Shown piece after piece: positions 1-10,434 of a stretch of 42,998 nucleotides of DNA. Every line of letters starts with the position of its first letter. Position 1 is the stretch's first letter. The DNA comes from Bryobacterales bacterium (lineage in GTDB: Bacteria; Acidobacteriota; Terriglobia; Bryobacterales; Bryobacteraceae): NCBI GenBank assembly GCA_025350625.1, contig JANXXL010000247.1:1-42998 (forward strand), written 5' to 3'. The notes below the pieces were generated by a model. It had not been told where the DNA came from. It was given only the letters and a program-made list of their open reading frames with translations, and made no database searches. Position numbers and translations under genes: made by a program.

Positions 1-1
1 G

Positions 2-208
2 ATCGAACAAGACGTTCCGCAGTGTGGGTACTGCCAATCGGGACAAATCATGAGCGCGGCCTCGCTCCTCGCGAAGAAAGCGCGGCCAAGCGACGCCGAT
101 ATCGACGAGGCCATGCGCGGCAACATCTGCCGCTGCGGAACCTACGGGCACATCCGTGCCGCGATCCACCGCGCCGCCGAACTGAAGGCGCAGGGAGGCA
201 AGGCATGA
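2..208 (+). CDS. Isoquinoline 1-oxidoreductase-type 2Fe-2S subunit, 3' end only
   Basis: The reading frame is open from the window edge and encodes the last 68 residues of a xanthine dehydrogenase-family small subunit. This subunit carries two 2Fe-2S clusters and passes electrons from the molybdenum subunit to an acceptor. Visible cluster ligands are the CGYC motif (in [10 protein letters not shown]) and the CRC motif (in NICRCGTY), which belong to the second, alpha-helical 2Fe-2S domain. The N-terminal plant-ferredoxin-like domain lies outside the window. Its TGA stop overlaps the ATG of the next gene as ATGA, the usual translational coupling of the two subunits. The substrate cannot be told from this fragment; the isoquinoline/aldehyde label comes from the neighbouring large subunit. 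Confidence 0.9.
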   Translation: MEQDVPQCGYCQSGQIMSAASLLAKKARPSDADIDEAMRGNICRCGTYGHIRAAIHRAAELKAQGGKA

Positions 209-2319
209 CTCCCGTAAGCAAAGTGAACCGCCGCGATTTTTTCAAGACCACCACCGCTGGCGCGGCCGGCTTGCTGCTCGCGGTCACGCTGCCGGAGAAG
301 AACCAGTTGGAAGCGCAGTTTCCGCCGCCACCAGTTTTTAAGCCCACCGCTTTTATCCACATCGGCAAAGATGAATTCGTCACGTTCATTATTCCCAAAG
401 CCGAAATGGGCCAAGGTCCAATCACCTCGCTATCCCAGATTCTTGCGGAAGAACTCGATGTCGATTGGAGCAAAGTGCGCACCGAGTTCGCGCCCGTAGA
501 CCCAGCTCTCTACGGATTTCAAGGCGTTGTGGGCAGCCAGAGCATTCGTACTTTATGGAAGCCCTTGCGCCAGGTGGGCGCCACTGGCCGCGCCATGCTG
601 GTCGAGGCTGCTGCTCAAAAGTGGGGCGTTCCGGCATCCGGACTCCGCACCGAAAATGGTTTCGTCATTAATCCATCGAGTAACGCCAAACTCAGCTATG
701 GCGCCTTAGCCGAAGCCGCCGATAAGCTGCCGATGCCCGCCAACGTGCAGCCCAAGGATCCCAAACAATTCAAGATCATCGGAAAGCCGGTGAAGCGTCT
801 GGATTCCCGCGCTAAATCGACCGGCAAACAGAATTTCGGCATCGACGTGAAGCAGCCCGATATGGTTTATGCCGTGCTGACCCGCTGTCCCGTATTCGGC
901 GGCAAGGTCGCCAGTTTCGACGCCACCAAAACCAAGGCCGTCGCAGGGGTCAAGGATGTGGTGCAGATCTCGAACGGCGTTGCCGTGATCGCCGACAGTA
1001 CCTGGTCCGCCATGCAGGGACGAAAAGTTCTCGACATCAAGTGGGACGAGGGCCCGAACGCTAACCAGAGCACTGCTGCCATTAGCCGCATGTTCTCTGA
1101 ACTTGTCTCCCAGCCCCCCAGCAAGACCGCACGCAAGCAGGGCGACGCGACGGCGGCACTAGCTTCCGCCGGCCAGAAAATCGAAGCGGTGTATGAAGCG
1201 CCGTTCCAATCGCATGCGCCGATGGAGCCGATGAACTGCAGCGCGCACGTTCGCGCGGACGGCTGCGATGTGTGGGCGCCCACCCAGATGCAGACACCGT
1301 CGCGCGATATCGCTGCGCAGGTGAGCGGACTTAAGCCGGAACAGGTGAAGATCCATTCGCAGTTCATGGGTGGCGGATTCGGACGCCGCGGATCTGTAGA
1401 TTACGTTGCCGAAGTTGTCGAAATCGCAAAGGCTGTGAAGGTGCCGGTAAAGCTCACCTGGTCGCGCGAAGACGACATGCAGCATGATCTCTATCGCCCT
1501 GCAGCTATGGTGAAATTCACTGCCAGCCTGGATTCGGGCGGCCTGCCTGCGGCGCTCGAAGTGAAAGTGGCCACGCCGCCGTTTGGGTTCGCGGCCGATG
1601 GAGTGCCCAACACGGCCGTAGCTGGTCTCAGGGATCTTGAATATACGATCCCCAATCTTCTGGTTGCCTACCAAGGCGGAGAAACCGGCATTCCGGTCAC
1701 ATACTGGCGCGCCCCCGGAGCCAGCCAGAACACCTTTTTCCTTGAAAGTTTCATCGACGAACTCGCGACTTCCGCCAAGCGCGAGCCGCTTGAGTATCGC
1801 CGCGCGATGCTCAAGAACTCGCCCCGTCTTTTGGGCGCGCTGAACCTCGCCGCCGAAAAAGCCAACTGGGGGAATCCACCGGCGGGCCGTTTCCAGGGCA
1901 TTGGACTGATCAACAACATCGGCAGCTACACCGCGATGATTGCAGAAGTATCGGTCGCCAACGGCAAGCTCAAGGTGCATAAGTTGACCTGTGCCATCGA
2001 CTGCGGCTACGTGGTGAACCCGCTGATCCTGCGGCAGCAGATCGAAGGCGGCGCCGTTTACGGCCTGACTGCGGCGCTCAAGGGCGCGATCACCATCGAA
2101 AAAGGCCGCGCCAAGCAGAGTAATTTCCACGAATACGACATGCTGCGCATCAATGAAATGCCAGTCATCGAAGCGTACTTCGTGCCCAGCACCGAAGCGC
2201 CCGGCGGCGGTGGGGAAGCCAGCACTCCGCCGGTGGCTCCCGCGATCGGCAACGCCATCTACGCGGCTACCGGAAAGCGTTTGCGCAAGCTGCCAATCCT
2301 CGAGATGGACCTTGCATAG
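205..2319 (+). CDS. Molybdopterin-binding aldehyde/isoquinoline oxidoreductase large subunit
   Basis: About 704 residues, the usual length of the IorB-type large subunit, which binds molybdenum cytosine dinucleotide and hydroxylates N-heterocycles or aldehydes. The N-terminus has a twin-arginine signal ([20 protein letters not shown], residues 8-27), so the folded complex is probably exported by Tat. The molybdopterin motif GGGFGRR is at about residues 388-394. The catalytic glutamate lies in GGGGEAS near residue 671, followed by the conserved [11 protein letters not shown] segment. The frame stays open further upstream, but ATG 205 is chosen because it overlaps the stop of the 2Fe-2S subunit and places the Tat motif at the N-terminus. 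True substrate unknown; this family is large in soil Acidobacteriota. Confidence 0.92.
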   Translation: MTPVSKVNRRDFFKTTTAGAAGLLLAVTLPEKNQLEAQFPPPPVFKPTAFIHIGKDEFVTFIIPKAEMGQGPITSLSQILAEELDVDWSKVRTEFAPVDPALYGFQGVVGSQSIRTLWKPLRQVGATGRAMLVEAAAQKWGVPASGLRTENGFVINPSSNAKLSYGALAEAADKLPMPANVQPKDPKQFKIIGKPVKRLDSRAKSTGKQNFGIDVKQPDMVYAVLTRCPVFGGKVASFDATKTKAVAGVKDVVQISNGVAVIADSTWSAMQGRKVLDIKWDEGPNANQSTAAISRMFSELVSQPPSKTARKQGDATAALASAGQKIEAVYEAPFQSHAPMEPMNCSAHVRADGCDVWAPTQMQTPSRDIAAQVSGLKPEQVKIHSQFMGGGFGRRGSVDYVAEVVEIAKAVKVPVKLTWSREDDMQHDLYRPAAMVKFTASLDSGGLPAALEVKVATPPFGFAADGVPNTAVAGLRDLEYTIPNLLVAYQGGETGIPVTYWRAPGASQNTFFLESFIDELATSAKREPLEYRRAMLKNSPRLLGALNLAAEKANWGNPPAGRFQGIGLINNIGSYTAMIAEVSVANGKLKVHKLTCAIDCGYVVNPLILRQQIEGGAVYGLTAALKGAITIEKGRAKQSNFHEYDMLRINEMPVIEAYFVPSTEAPGGGGEASTPPVAPAIGNAIYAATGKRLRKLPILEMDLA

Positions 2320-2328
2320 CCGCCCCTC

Positions 2329-3453
2329 GTGAACATAGGAATCACTTGTTACCCCACCTACGGCGGCAGCGGTATCGTCGCTACGGAACTAGGCCTGGAG
2401 CTCGCCAATCGCGGGCATGAAGTCCACTTCATCACCTATTCGAACCCCATTCGACTCGATCCCGGCATTCCGCGAATTCACTACCACGAAGTGGAAGTGT
2501 CCAACTATCCGCTCTTTCAGTACCCGCCGTATTGCCTCGCGCTCGCTTCGCGCATGGTGGATGTGGCCGATGCTTACGGCCTGGATCTGCTCCACGTGCA
2601 TTACGCGATCCCGCACTCCATCGCCGCTATGCTCGCGCAGCAGATGTTGGCTCCCAAACGCCGTCTCCCCTTCATCACGACACTGCACGGCACCGATATC
2701 ACACTCGTCGGCGCCGATCCATCCTACTTCGCCATCACCAAGTTTTCGATCGAGAAATCCGACGGTGTAACTTCTATCAGCGAAGACTTGCGCCGGCACA
2801 CGGTCGAGGTCTTCGGCGTCTCGAATGAAATCCTCGTCATCAATAACTTCATCAACTGCGACCTGTACCATCCCGACGAACTCAAGGCCGGCGCCGCCGC
2901 CTTCGCGCCCCATGGCGAGAAGCTGCTGATCCACGTATCCAACTTCAGGCCCGTGAAGCGTGTGCTCGATTGCATACGCATCTTGGCGGAGGTTCGCAAG
3001 CACACGCCCGCCCGCTTGTTGATGGTCGGCGACGGCCCGGATCGCGGTCCTGCCGAACAGCTAGTGCGGCAGTTGAACTTGACGCCGCATGTATCTTTTT
3101 TAGGAAAACAGAACCACGTGGAACGCCTGATACCGCTAGCTCATGTGCTGCTTATGCCGAGCGAGATGGAGTCGTTTGGTTTGGTCGCGCTCGAAGCCAT
3201 GGCCTGCGGCGTCGCCACTGTCACTACCGACGTCGGCGGCGTCCCGGAGCTCATCACCCACGGCGTAAACGGCTTTATGGAGCCAGTCGGCGATGTTGCC
3301 GCGCAAGCCTCTCGCGCAGTAGAGCTGCTGACCGATGAGGCGCTCCATCGGAGGATCACCGCCGCCGGCCGCGCCCGCGCGATGGAGCATTTCAGCACCG
3401 AGCGAATCATCCCGCAGTACGAGCAATACTATGAGGAAGTTCTCAGCAAGTAG
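2329..3453 (+). CDS. bshA: N-acetyl-alpha-D-glucosaminyl L-malate synthase BshA
   Basis: GT4-family glycosyltransferase of 374 residues, full length for BshA. It joins UDP-GlcNAc to L-malate in the first step of bacillithiol synthesis. The N-terminus MNIGITCYPTYGGSGIVATE matches the BshA signature closely, and the C-terminal GT-B motif region with MPSEMESFGLVALEAMACG (nucleotide-sugar binding glutamates) is present. The start is a GTG nine bases after the stop of the oxidoreductase gene; no clear Shine-Dalgarno is visible. It ends exactly one base before the convergent gene at 3454. BshB and BshC are not in the window, so a complete bacillithiol pathway is inferred. Other GT4 enzymes are possible but less likely given the N-terminal match. 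Confidence 0.88.
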   Translation: MNIGITCYPTYGGSGIVATELGLELANRGHEVHFITYSNPIRLDPGIPRIHYHEVEVSNYPLFQYPPYCLALASRMVDVADAYGLDLLHVHYAIPHSIAAMLAQQMLAPKRRLPFITTLHGTDITLVGADPSYFAITKFSIEKSDGVTSISEDLRRHTVEVFGVSNEILVINNFINCDLYHPDELKAGAAAFAPHGEKLLIHVSNFRPVKRVLDCIRILAEVRKHTPARLLMVGDGPDRGPAEQLVRQLNLTPHVSFLGKQNHVERLIPLAHVLLMPSEMESFGLVALEAMACGVATVTTDVGGVPELITHGVNGFMEPVGDVAAQASRAVELLTDEALHRRITAAGRARAMEHFSTERIIPQYEQYYEEVLSK

Positions 3454-4335
3454 CTACTTCAGCTCTTCGACGGGAACGTCGAAATAAGCGGTATTGACCA
3501 CTCCGCTGCGCTGGAACTGCACCCACACCCGATACACGCGAGCCCGCGGGAAGATCATATTGAACTGGATCTCCGGACTGCCATCCGCCAGGAATGGATG
3601 CGTGTGGATGAGGTCGATCAGGTCGTCGCTCGCCGCCAGCATGTGTCCCCACGCCCCCAGATATTTTTCCAGCCCCTCGCCCGGCTTCACGCGGAAGAAC
3701 ATCATGGTCTTGGTGTGAGCAATCGGCTGCGGAGGGTCCGTCACCAGCTCCACCTGCATGTTGGCAGTGTCTTTCGTAGAATAATCGCGCGTTAATGTGA
3801 TCGGCGGGGGAGGTTGGCCCGGCACTAGCACGGTCTTCGCTATTAACTGCGGCGTCGCGCCATCCGGATAAAAATCGCCCAGGATGCGGTACATGCCCGG
3901 CATGGGCAACGCCAGGTCGTAGTGAAAAACCCCGTCCTTTTCGAATATCGGATGATCGTGCACAAAGAATTTCAGGTCCTGGCTCACCACAAACATGTGA
4001 AACAGTTGCTCATGCACGATCTGGAAATTGGTGACGGGCCGGTCCTTCCAGGGATCGCGAACCACAAACTGAAAGCGGGCCGGCTGCAGCGCCTTGGGTG
4101 CGGGCGGGATCACCTTCAGGTCCATGGTGTATTCGACGGGGTCGGGGATACCGGCCACCAGCTTCATCCCGCAGCGCGGGCAAGTACCGGGGTCGTGGCC
4201 GCGCACATCGGGATCCATCGGGCACGCCCAGATCTCGTCGGTAGCGGGAAGCGGAGCCGGGCTCTGCCCTAGGAACAAACCTGCCATGCCCAACACCAGC
4301 GCGCAAATTATCAAAAAACGCAGGGGGACTCTCAT
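3454..4335 (-). CDS. Secreted protein with heavy-metal-binding (CPMDP) domain
   Basis: 293 residues with an N-terminal signal peptide (RFLIICALVLGMAGLFLG). Mature residues near 35-60 form a short heavy-metal-binding module, WACPMDPDVRGHDPGTCPRC followed by GMKLV. This module is also found at the N-termini of copper ATPases and CusB-like efflux proteins. The remainder is beta-rich with no motif I recognise; several histidines occur (HEQLFHMFVV, FVHDHPIF, DLIHTHPF) that could be metal ligands. It stands alone, convergent with bshA with no gap and divergent from the cupin gene. A role in sensing or buffering metals in the periplasm is inference from the module only. Confidence 0.75.
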   Translation of the reverse strand: MRVPLRFLIICALVLGMAGLFLGQSPAPLPATDEIWACPMDPDVRGHDPGTCPRCGMKLVAGIPDPVEYTMDLKVIPPAPKALQPARFQFVVRDPWKDRPVTNFQIVHEQLFHMFVVSQDLKFFVHDHPIFEKDGVFHYDLALPMPGMYRILGDFYPDGATPQLIAKTVLVPGQPPPPITLTRDYSTKDTANMQVELVTDPPQPIAHTKTMMFFRVKPGEGLEKYLGAWGHMLAASDDLIDLIHTHPFLADGSPEIQFNMIFPRARVYRVWVQFQRSGVVNTAYFDVPVEELK

Positions 4336-4416
4336 GGTCGGGTTCTCATGGTCGCTACAGCCGTCCTTCAGTATACTATTTGACTGGAGTCCGCACGGAA
4401 ATAAGAAGGAGTGTTT

Positions 4417-5022
4417 ATGCGTAACGCACTGCGAATCGCCATCGGAATGCTCGGCGTCACCATCCTGTTACCGCTATCCGCCCAGACCAGCAAGCCAACC
4501 TGCAACAAGTGTGCGGCCACCTATGTGCCAGCCGAAGAGTTGGAAGCTTATTTGAAGCGCGCCGTAGGCGTCGCCGTCGCCGATCAGCAAGTTCGCGCGC
4601 TCAGCGTCGGCAAGACCAACGTCGACATAGCCGTGGTCTATCGCGGCAAAATCTCGGCCCCCGTCAAGCAGAGTGTCGCCGAGCATGACAAGGTCAGCGA
4701 GGTGTACCACATCATCGATGGCACGGCCACCCTCATGACCGGGCCCGACATCGTGGATCTGATTCCGCGACCGGCGGATGACCGCGCCGTGCGCCTGCTC
4801 AACGGACCCGGCGGCAACGGCGCCTCCATCCGCAACGGCGTCACCTACCAGCTAAAGGCCGGCGATGTGGTGGTGATTCCCGCGGGCACCGGACATCTTT
4901 TCACCCGCATCGACGATCATATTCGCTACCTGATGGTCCGCCTCGATCCCGATAAGATCGCCCCTCTCAAGGATGAAGCGGCGTCCAAGGTCGATCTGCA
5001 AACTGGCTTCAAATCCAGGTAA
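4417..5022 (+). CDS. Secreted cupin-domain protein
   Basis: 201 residues: signal peptide (MRNALRIAIGMLGVTILLPLSAQ), a short CNKC segment just after cleavage, and a single cupin barrel. The cupin motifs are visible as HDKVSEVYHIIDGTATLMTG and, in the second half, LKAGDVVVIPAGTGHLF with a metal-type histidine. An in-frame GTG lies at 4411, but ATG 4417 is preferred because the ribosome binding site AAGAAGGA (4403-4410) abuts the GTG and is correctly spaced from the ATG. A TATACT at 4372-4377 could be its -10 box. OsmC follows 8 bases later, so the two may be co-transcribed. Enzymatic function is not predictable from the cupin fold. Confidence 0.8.
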   Translation: MRNALRIAIGMLGVTILLPLSAQTSKPTCNKCAATYVPAEELEAYLKRAVGVAVADQQVRALSVGKTNVDIAVVYRGKISAPVKQSVAEHDKVSEVYHIIDGTATLMTGPDIVDLIPRPADDRAVRLLNGPGGNGASIRNGVTYQLKAGDVVVIPAGTGHLFTRIDDHIRYLMVRLDPDKIAPLKDEAASKVDLQTGFKSR

Positions 5023-5030
5023 AAATCGCC

Positions 5031-5456
5031 ATGAAACGATCCGCACAAGCGAAATGGCAAGGCGACTTGAAGAGTGGTTCGGGTACCATCTCGACAGCCA
5101 GCGGCACGCTCGCGAGCACGCCCTATTCATTCCATAGCCGCTTTGAGCAGGGCGTCGGTACCAATCCCGAAGAGCTGCTGGCTGCCGCGCACGCCGGATG
5201 CTTCACCATGGCTCTGTCGGCGCAACTGGCACAAGCGGGCCTCAAAGCCGAGAGTCTCGAAACCTCCTGCACCATCACAATCGAACAGAAAGACGGAGCC
5301 TTCGCCATCACCGAAAGCCACCTCGAATTAAAGGCCAAGGTGCCCGGCGCTAGCGCGGAGGCATTCGATCAAGCGACCAAGGCCGCTAAGACTGGGTGTC
5401 CGGTCTCCAAGCTGTTCAACACCAGCATCACTCTCGACGCCCACTTGGAAGCTTAG
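5031..5456 (+). CDS. osmC: OsmC-family thiol peroxidase
   Basis: 141 residues, the normal length for OsmC/Ohr proteins that reduce organic hydroperoxides with two cysteines. The catalytic pair is visible: Cys57 in [10 protein letters not shown] and Cys123 in [10 protein letters not shown]. The N-terminal [15 protein letters not shown] and the YSFHSRF segment are typical of the OsmC branch rather than Ohr. It follows the secreted cupin gene closely and overlaps the convergent exporter gene by 29 bases. Proximity to bshA (bacillithiol) fits a thiol/oxidative-stress theme, but that is only a suggestion. Confidence 0.93.
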   Translation: MKRSAQAKWQGDLKSGSGTISTASGTLASTPYSFHSRFEQGVGTNPEELLAAAHAGCFTMALSAQLAQAGLKAESLETSCTITIEQKDGAFAITESHLELKAKVPGASAEAFDQATKAAKTGCPVSKLFNTSITLDAHLEA

Positions 5457-6975
5457 CCGCATTGGTCCGAATCAGCCACGCGGCGCTGAGCGAGCTCGCA
5501 AGGGCCAAACCGGCGGCAACCCACAACACCACACGGAAACCAGCGACGAACGCTTCCTTGATGGCCTCGCGGCCGCGGGGATCGGCGATATCTATAGCAG
5601 CGAGTTTCGGGCGTTGCGCGTCGATCTTACGGCGAACGTCCGGCGGCAGAGCGAGGCGATCTAATCGCCGGTCCAAGGTAGCGTTGAAGACACTGCTAAG
5701 CACCAGTCCGAAAACAGCCACCGCCAGTAACCCAGCGACGCGCGATACCGCGTTGTTGACGCCCGAAGCCACTCCGGCATGACTTTGATCGACGCTGCCC
5801 ATGACCGTGGTAGTCAGCGGCGCGACGCTGGTCGCCATGCCCAGCCCCAGTACGATCACCGCCGGAAAGAAGGTGCTCCAATACGAACCGCCGACGCCTG
5901 GCCTTGCAAACAACGCGAATCCCAAGGCAGCCATCAGCGGGCCGATGACCAGCGGTGGCTTGGAGCCATAGCGTTCCACCAATCCGCCGGACCAGCGCGA
6001 CAGAAGGAACATGAGAAGGATGAACGGCAGTAGCGCGGCTCCGGCTTCGGTCGCGGTATAACCTTGCACCTGAATTAAGTTCAATGGGAAAAAGAACAGT
6101 ACGCCGCTGAGCGCCGCGTAGAGAAAGAAGGTGAGTAGATTCGCTCCGCTAAAATTCCTTGAACGGAAGAGACTCAGCGGGACCATGGGCGCGCGAGCGT
6201 GCGCCTCGACATAGAGAAATGCAATCAGCGCCAAAGCTCCGGCCGCGCCCACCAGGGGCATCGATTGAATGAAGGCGAATACAACGCCTCCCAGGCCGGC
6301 CGTGGCCAGCAGCGCGCCGCGCCAATCGAGCCGCGCTCCGGCCTGCGCCGCACGGCTCTCCGGAACCCGCCAAATAGCCAGCACCAGCACCGCTAGCCCA
6401 ATCGGCAAGTTGATGAAGAACGCCCATCTCCAGGAAGCGTGCTGGATCAGCCATCCACCCAGTACCGGCCCGATCGCCGCCGTGATCGACGTGAAACCGG
6501 ACCAAGTGCCGATCGCTCGCCCGCGATGCTCGGGCGGAAAATTCACACTGATCAGCGCTAGGCTGCCCGGCACCAGCAGCGCTCCGCCCACGCCTTGCAG
6601 ACCCCGCGCGATAACCAGTTGCCGAATGTCCTGGGCGAATCCGCACCACGCCGACGCAGCGCAGAAGACCACCACGCCTGCCGCGAAGATCTTGCGCCGG
6701 CCGTGTAGGTCGCCGAGCGATCCCCCTGTGAGCAGCAGCGCTCCCAGCAACAGCGCATAGGATTCGATCACCCACTGAACGTCGGTAATCGTCGCGTGCA
6801 GGCTCGATTGCAGAGCGGGAAGCGCCACGCCCACCACCGTGCCGTCGATGAAAACCATGCTTGACCCGAGAATAGTCGCCGCCAAGATCCAAGCGCCGTT
6901 GGTTGTGCGAGAGCCATCCGCGAGCCGCGCCTGCATCACCGCTTCATCGCACGGGGGCTTGCCGAACAGGGCCAT
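5428..6975 (-). CDS. MFS drug:H+ antiporter, DHA2 (EmrB/QacA) type
   Basis: About 515 residues with roughly 14 hydrophobic segments, as expected for the 14-TM DHA2 family of multidrug exporters. Motif A is seen as [13 protein letters not shown] between TM2 and TM3, and the first helix region has the family-typical [19 protein letters not shown] at 7035 would add 20 residues and almost touch the divergent thiolase start. I use ATG 6975 ([11 protein letters not shown]), although its AAGGAG sits directly against the ATG, so the start is uncertain. The 3' end overlaps osmC by 29 bases. Substrate unknown; no regulator lies beside it. Confidence 0.9.
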   Translation of the reverse strand: MALFGKPPCDEAVMQARLADGSRTTNGAWILAATILGSSMVFIDGTVVGVALPALQSSLHATITDVQWVIESYALLLGALLLTGGSLGDLHGRRKIFAAGVVVFCAASAWCGFAQDIRQLVIARGLQGVGGALLVPGSLALISVNFPPEHRGRAIGTWSGFTSITAAIGPVLGGWLIQHASWRWAFFINLPIGLAVLVLAIWRVPESRAAQAGARLDWRGALLATAGLGGVVFAFIQSMPLVGAAGALALIAFLYVEAHARAPMVPLSLFRSRNFSGANLLTFFLYAALSGVLFFFPLNLIQVQGYTATEAGAALLPFILLMFLLSRWSGGLVERYGSKPPLVIGPLMAALGFALFARPGVGGSYWSTFFPAVIVLGLGMATSVAPLTTTVMGSVDQSHAGVASGVNNAVSRVAGLLAVAVFGLVLSSVFNATLDRRLDRLALPPDVRRKIDAQRPKLAAIDIADPRGREAIKEAFVAGFRVVLWVAAGLALASSLSAAWLIRTNAAKLPSGRRE

Positions 6976-7040
6976 CTCCTTATTCTGCGCCCAGGCGCCA
7001 GAGAGCGAGTACGCTAAAATAGCGTTTCCGGGCACCTCGA

Positions 7041-8246
7041 ATGATCGAAGTATTCATTTGCGACGCAATACGCACGCCTTTCGGACGCTATGCCGGAGCG
7101 CTTTCACGCATCCGCACCGATGACCTCGCGGCCCTGCCTCTCAAGGCGCTGATGGAACGCAATCCCGGCGTCGACTGGGGTGCTGTCGACGATGTAGTCT
7201 TTGGCTGCGCGAACCAGTCGGGAGAAGACAACCGCAACGTCGCTCGTATGGCCTTGCTGCTGGCCGGGTTCCCGAAAGAAGTCGCCGGTTCCACCCTGAA
7301 CCGCCTCTGCGGCTCCAGTCTCGATGCCTTAAGCGTCGCCTCCCGCGCGATCAAGTCGGGCGAAGCCGGCCTTGTGGTCGTCGGCGGCGTGGAAAGCATG
7401 TCACGCGCGCCTTTCGTCATGGGCAAGGCTGATGCCGCCTTCAGTCGCACCGCTGAAATTTTCGACACTACCATTGGCTGGCGCTTCGTCAATCCTCGAA
7501 TGAAGGCCCGCTACGGCGTCGATTCCATGCCCGAAACCGCCGAAAACGTCGCCGGGCAATTTCACGTCAACCGCGCCGATCAGGACGCCTCCGCCTACCG
7601 CAGCCAGCAGCGCTGGGCCCACGCGCACGCCAACTGTTTCTTTACTTCCGAGATCGTCCCCGTAATGATTCCGCAGAAACAAGGCGACCCGCAGAAATTC
7701 GACACCGACGAACACCCCCGTCCCGGCACCACCCTCGAAGCCCTCTCTAAGCTGAAGCCCATCGTAAAACCCACTGGCACCGTAACCGCGGGGAACGCTT
7801 CCGGCATCAACGACGGTGCGGTCGCGCTGCTTTTGGCAACCGAATCAGTCGCCGGGAAATACGGCCTCACGCCCCACGCCCGCGTAGTCGCTTCGGCTAC
7901 CGCCGGAGTCGAGCCGCGCATTATGGGGATGGGTCCGGTGCCGGCCACGCGCAAAGTTCTCGCTAAAGCCGGGCTTCAACTTTCACAGATGGACGTGATC
8001 GAATTGAACGAAGCCTTCGCCGCGCAGGCTCTCGCAGTAACTCGCGATCTCGGGCTTCCCGACGATGCCTCGCACGTCAACCCGAACGGCGGAGCGATCG
8101 CCCTCGGACACCCGCTTGGCGCAAGCGGAGCACGTCTGGTCACTACCGCCCTCTCGCAACTCCGCAAAACCGGAGGCCGCTACGCGCTATGCACCATGTG
8201 CATCGGAGTCGGCCAAGGAATTGCGGCGATCATCGAGCGCGTGTAG
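7041..8246 (+). CDS. pcaF: 3-oxoadipyl-CoA / acetyl-CoA thiolase
   Basis: 401 residues, full-length thiolase. The nucleophile is Cys90 (NRLCGSS), with His357 in [14 protein letters not shown] and the second active-site cysteine Cys387 in [10 protein letters not shown]. The N-terminus ([18 protein letters not shown]) and the C-terminal [21 protein letters not shown] region resemble PcaF/PaaJ thiolases that cleave 3-oxoadipyl-CoA to succinyl-CoA and acetyl-CoA. A CoA-transferase pair 2.5 kb downstream and an intradiol dioxygenase further on support that role. A general acetyl-CoA acetyltransferase cannot be excluded by sequence alone. TAAAAT at 7015-7020 could be its -10 element. Confidence 0.85.
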   Translation: MIEVFICDAIRTPFGRYAGALSRIRTDDLAALPLKALMERNPGVDWGAVDDVVFGCANQSGEDNRNVARMALLLAGFPKEVAGSTLNRLCGSSLDALSVASRAIKSGEAGLVVVGGVESMSRAPFVMGKADAAFSRTAEIFDTTIGWRFVNPRMKARYGVDSMPETAENVAGQFHVNRADQDASAYRSQQRWAHAHANCFFTSEIVPVMIPQKQGDPQKFDTDEHPRPGTTLEALSKLKPIVKPTGTVTAGNASGINDGAVALLLATESVAGKYGLTPHARVVASATAGVEPRIMGMGPVPATRKVLAKAGLQLSQMDVIELNEAFAAQALAVTRDLGLPDDASHVNPNGGAIALGHPLGASGARLVTTALSQLRKTGGRYALCTMCIGVGQGIAAIIERV

Positions 8247-8254
8247 TCCCCGTA

Positions 8255-9610
8255 TCACCGGGGCGCGGGCAGGATGTCGAGCAGGTAAGCCTCATTGCCC
8301 ACCCCGGTGACACGGCCCACCACCTTGCGGGCCCGCACATCCAGCACCCAGACGACCCCGCTCCCAGATGCGCCGCGCGCCGCGCCCGTGATCACGGCGT
8401 AGCGGCCGTCCGGAGTGATCGCAATCCCGCGCGGACGAGACGGGCCGCCGCCCGGCGCGGCTAGCGGAATTCGGGCGATCTCCGCCGGCTCGCCGGCCAC
8501 GGCCTTCGCCACGTCGACGATCGAGACGTTATTGGTGCGGAAGTGGCTGACCACCAGTTGGCGGCCGTCGGGTGTAAAAGCGGGCGCGTATGGCCGCGTC
8601 GCCGTAGTGGGGTTGTTCGTGCCGACGAGAAGGCGCGCGACCTCGGCGTCTTTGGCGCCCATGATCGCCTTCTCCACGTCGATGATCGAAATGGTGTTCC
8701 CCTCGGCGCCGGTCCTGGCGCTCTCCCGGTTTGCGACCGCCACCAAGCCGCCATCCGGGCTCACAGCGATCCCCCAAGGTCCGACTCCCACCTGGATTCG
8801 CGCTACTTCGGCGCCCGTGTCGCCAGCCCGCGCGCGAGTAACGTCGATCACCGACACGTCGTCGCTCCCGCCGTTCGCTGTGAAGAGATAGCCACCGTGG
8901 CGCGGGCTGAGCGCGACTCCATTAGTATCTGCAAAGCACCCGAAGCTCGCGTTTGGAGCCGAGTGTGGGATCGCGGACGGCGGACAAAGGAACCCGGGCT
9001 TACCATACGCCTGAGTCACTTTCCCTACCGCGGTCCCGGCCATGAGATCGATCACACTGATCGTCCGGCCGCCGTCTTCATTCCCAATCCCTTCCGCGCT
9101 TGAGACCAGCGCGAACCGCCCGTCCGGCGTGAGCGCCAGCCCAACCGCACCAAAGCCCCCGGTCGGAATCGTGCCCACTACCGCGTTCAGGGTCCCGTTG
9201 TTCACCGGGTCGAGCGCCTTCCGCAGGTCGATCACTGTGACCGTGCCCTCGTGGCCATGCTGAAACGCCTCCGTCGCGGCAGGTGTGGCCCGGCCCGAAT
9301 GATTAACGACGTAGGCGAAGCGGCCCTCCGGCGGAATCACGACGTTTACCGGCTGGCCACTGGCCGGCGTGTCCGCGATCCCGCTGTTTCGGGGGTCGAT
9401 GTCTGGGATAACGCGCAGGCGGTTGATTACCGCGTTCGCCGTCCCGTCGTTCGCCGGGTCGATCGCCTTGGCGAGGTCGATGACCACCACCGTGTTGTCC
9501 CACCGACCGCTTACGATCGCATACGGCCCGGCCGCGCGCGCCGCCTGAGGCACCGCCGCCGCGAGAAGGACCCCGGCGAGCAGCCAGCCGTTCCAATGGT
9601 TCACCGTCAT
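8255..9610 (-). CDS. Secreted YVTN/YncE-type beta-propeller protein
   Basis: 451 residues with a signal peptide (GWLLAGVLLAAAVPQAARA) followed by repeated blades. The recurring unit is of the type 'PDGRFAxV...G.VTVIDL.KA' (for example LTPDGRFALVSSAEG, VSPDGGLVAVANRES, FTPDGRQLVVSHF, ITPDGRYAVITGA), typical of YVTN-family seven-bladed propellers. No catalytic residues are recognisable; such proteins often bind polymers or partner proteins outside the cytoplasm. The gene stands convergent to pcaF with an 8-base gap, and is divergent from the RRM gene. Confidence 0.82.
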   Translation of the reverse strand: MTVNHWNGWLLAGVLLAAAVPQAARAAGPYAIVSGRWDNTVVVIDLAKAIDPANDGTANAVINRLRVIPDIDPRNSGIADTPASGQPVNVVIPPEGRFAYVVNHSGRATPAATEAFQHGHEGTVTVIDLRKALDPVNNGTLNAVVGTIPTGGFGAVGLALTPDGRFALVSSAEGIGNEDGGRTISVIDLMAGTAVGKVTQAYGKPGFLCPPSAIPHSAPNASFGCFADTNGVALSPRHGGYLFTANGGSDDVSVIDVTRARAGDTGAEVARIQVGVGPWGIAVSPDGGLVAVANRESARTGAEGNTISIIDVEKAIMGAKDAEVARLLVGTNNPTTATRPYAPAFTPDGRQLVVSHFRTNNVSIVDVAKAVAGEPAEIARIPLAAPGGGPSRPRGIAITPDGRYAVITGAARGASGSGVVWVLDVRARKVVGRVTGVGNEAYLLDILPAPR

Positions 9611-9816
9611 CGCCCGACCTCCTCGAATTCACCGCAGTGTAGCGCACACCAGTGGGACAAGCAAAGTCGGCAAGGCATCCACCGCCGGTTTCGTGCGATT
9701 ATAGGGTTGTAGTTTACAGGTCCGCTGATTTTGGCATCTTTCGCATCGTCCGGCACAACCCGCTCCCTTCCGATTCCTGCCCCGATTCGCAGTTCTGCAA
9801 ATTTCAAAGGGAGATC

Positions 9817-10113
9817 ATGAAAAACATCTTTGTAGGGAACCTCAGCTTCACCGCCACCGAAGATTCGGTCCGCTCCATGTTTGAGGCTTACGGACCCGTC
9901 GATCGCGTCAGCATCGTCACTGACCGCGACACCGGCCAGCCCAAGGGATTCGGGTTTGTCGAGATGACCAACGACGCGGACGCTGAGAAGGCCATCACCG
10001 CCCTCAACGGCACCGAACTGAATGGCCGCGCCCTCACCATCAACGAAGCCCGCCCGAAAACCGAACGATCCGGCGGTGGCGGAGGCGGGGGCCGCCGCAA
10101 CAATCGCTGGTAG
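9817..10113 (+). CDS. RNA-binding protein with single RRM domain
   Basis: 98 residues: one RNA recognition motif with RNP2 IFVGNL (residues 4-9) and RNP1 KGFGFVEM (43-50), then a short tail with seven consecutive glycines and RRNNRW. This is the glycine-rich bacterial RRM type known from cyanobacteria and many soil bacteria, often cold-responsive. The frame is open upstream, but ATG 9817 has a strong AAAGGGAGA 3 bases ahead and starts the RRM correctly. A roughly 205-base leader separates it from the divergent propeller gene, long enough for post-transcriptional control. Two small genes follow closely, suggesting one transcript. Confidence 0.92.
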   Translation: MKNIFVGNLSFTATEDSVRSMFEAYGPVDRVSIVTDRDTGQPKGFGFVEMTNDADAEKAITALNGTELNGRALTINEARPKTERSGGGGGGGRRNNRW

Positions 10114-10124
10114 TCTCCTAACAC

Positions 10125-10433
10125 ATGGCCAAAGTTCACGAATACATTTTGGTCGCGGCCGATGGGACCTGCGGCATTACCAAATCGAACGGTCCCATCT
10201 GCTTTCAGCAAACGCGCCAGGAAGTGGGCGGACACTTTGAAGCCTATGACCCGCAGTTGGGCGACGGCTACACCGCACAAGTTAACGAAGACGGCCGCCG
10301 CTTCAAATCCAACGCCCTGTTTGACGATGTCTCGGGCAATGTTTTGATCGGCCGCACGCATGGCGCCGAGATGTGGGGCCTCAACGCGGAGCAGCGCGCC
10401 GAAGTCCTGACGCTTCTCAAAACCAAGCGCTAA
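10125..10433 (+). CDS. Small protein, DUF3846-like
   Basis: 102 residues, cytoplasmic, no signal or membrane segment. The central part (VGGHFEAYDPQLGDGYTAQV, then NEDGRRFKSNA and GNVLIGRTHGAEMWGL) fits the pattern of DUF3846 proteins: VGG.IEA..., a short strand, NE.G...N and a final strand with a G.V.G motif. That assignment is from memory of the pattern, not a search. It begins 11 bases after the RRM gene and ends one base before the next small gene, so the three look like an operon. Function unknown. Confidence 0.65.
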   Translation: MAKVHEYILVAADGTCGITKSNGPICFQQTRQEVGGHFEAYDPQLGDGYTAQVNEDGRRFKSNALFDDVSGNVLIGRTHGAEMWGLNAEQRAEVLTLLKTKR

Positions 10434-10434
10434 T

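Noticed and set aside
1159-2130. A 323-codon open frame on the minus strand
   Set aside because: It lies wholly antisense to the molybdopterin subunit, has no family resemblance and arises from the high-GC codon pattern.
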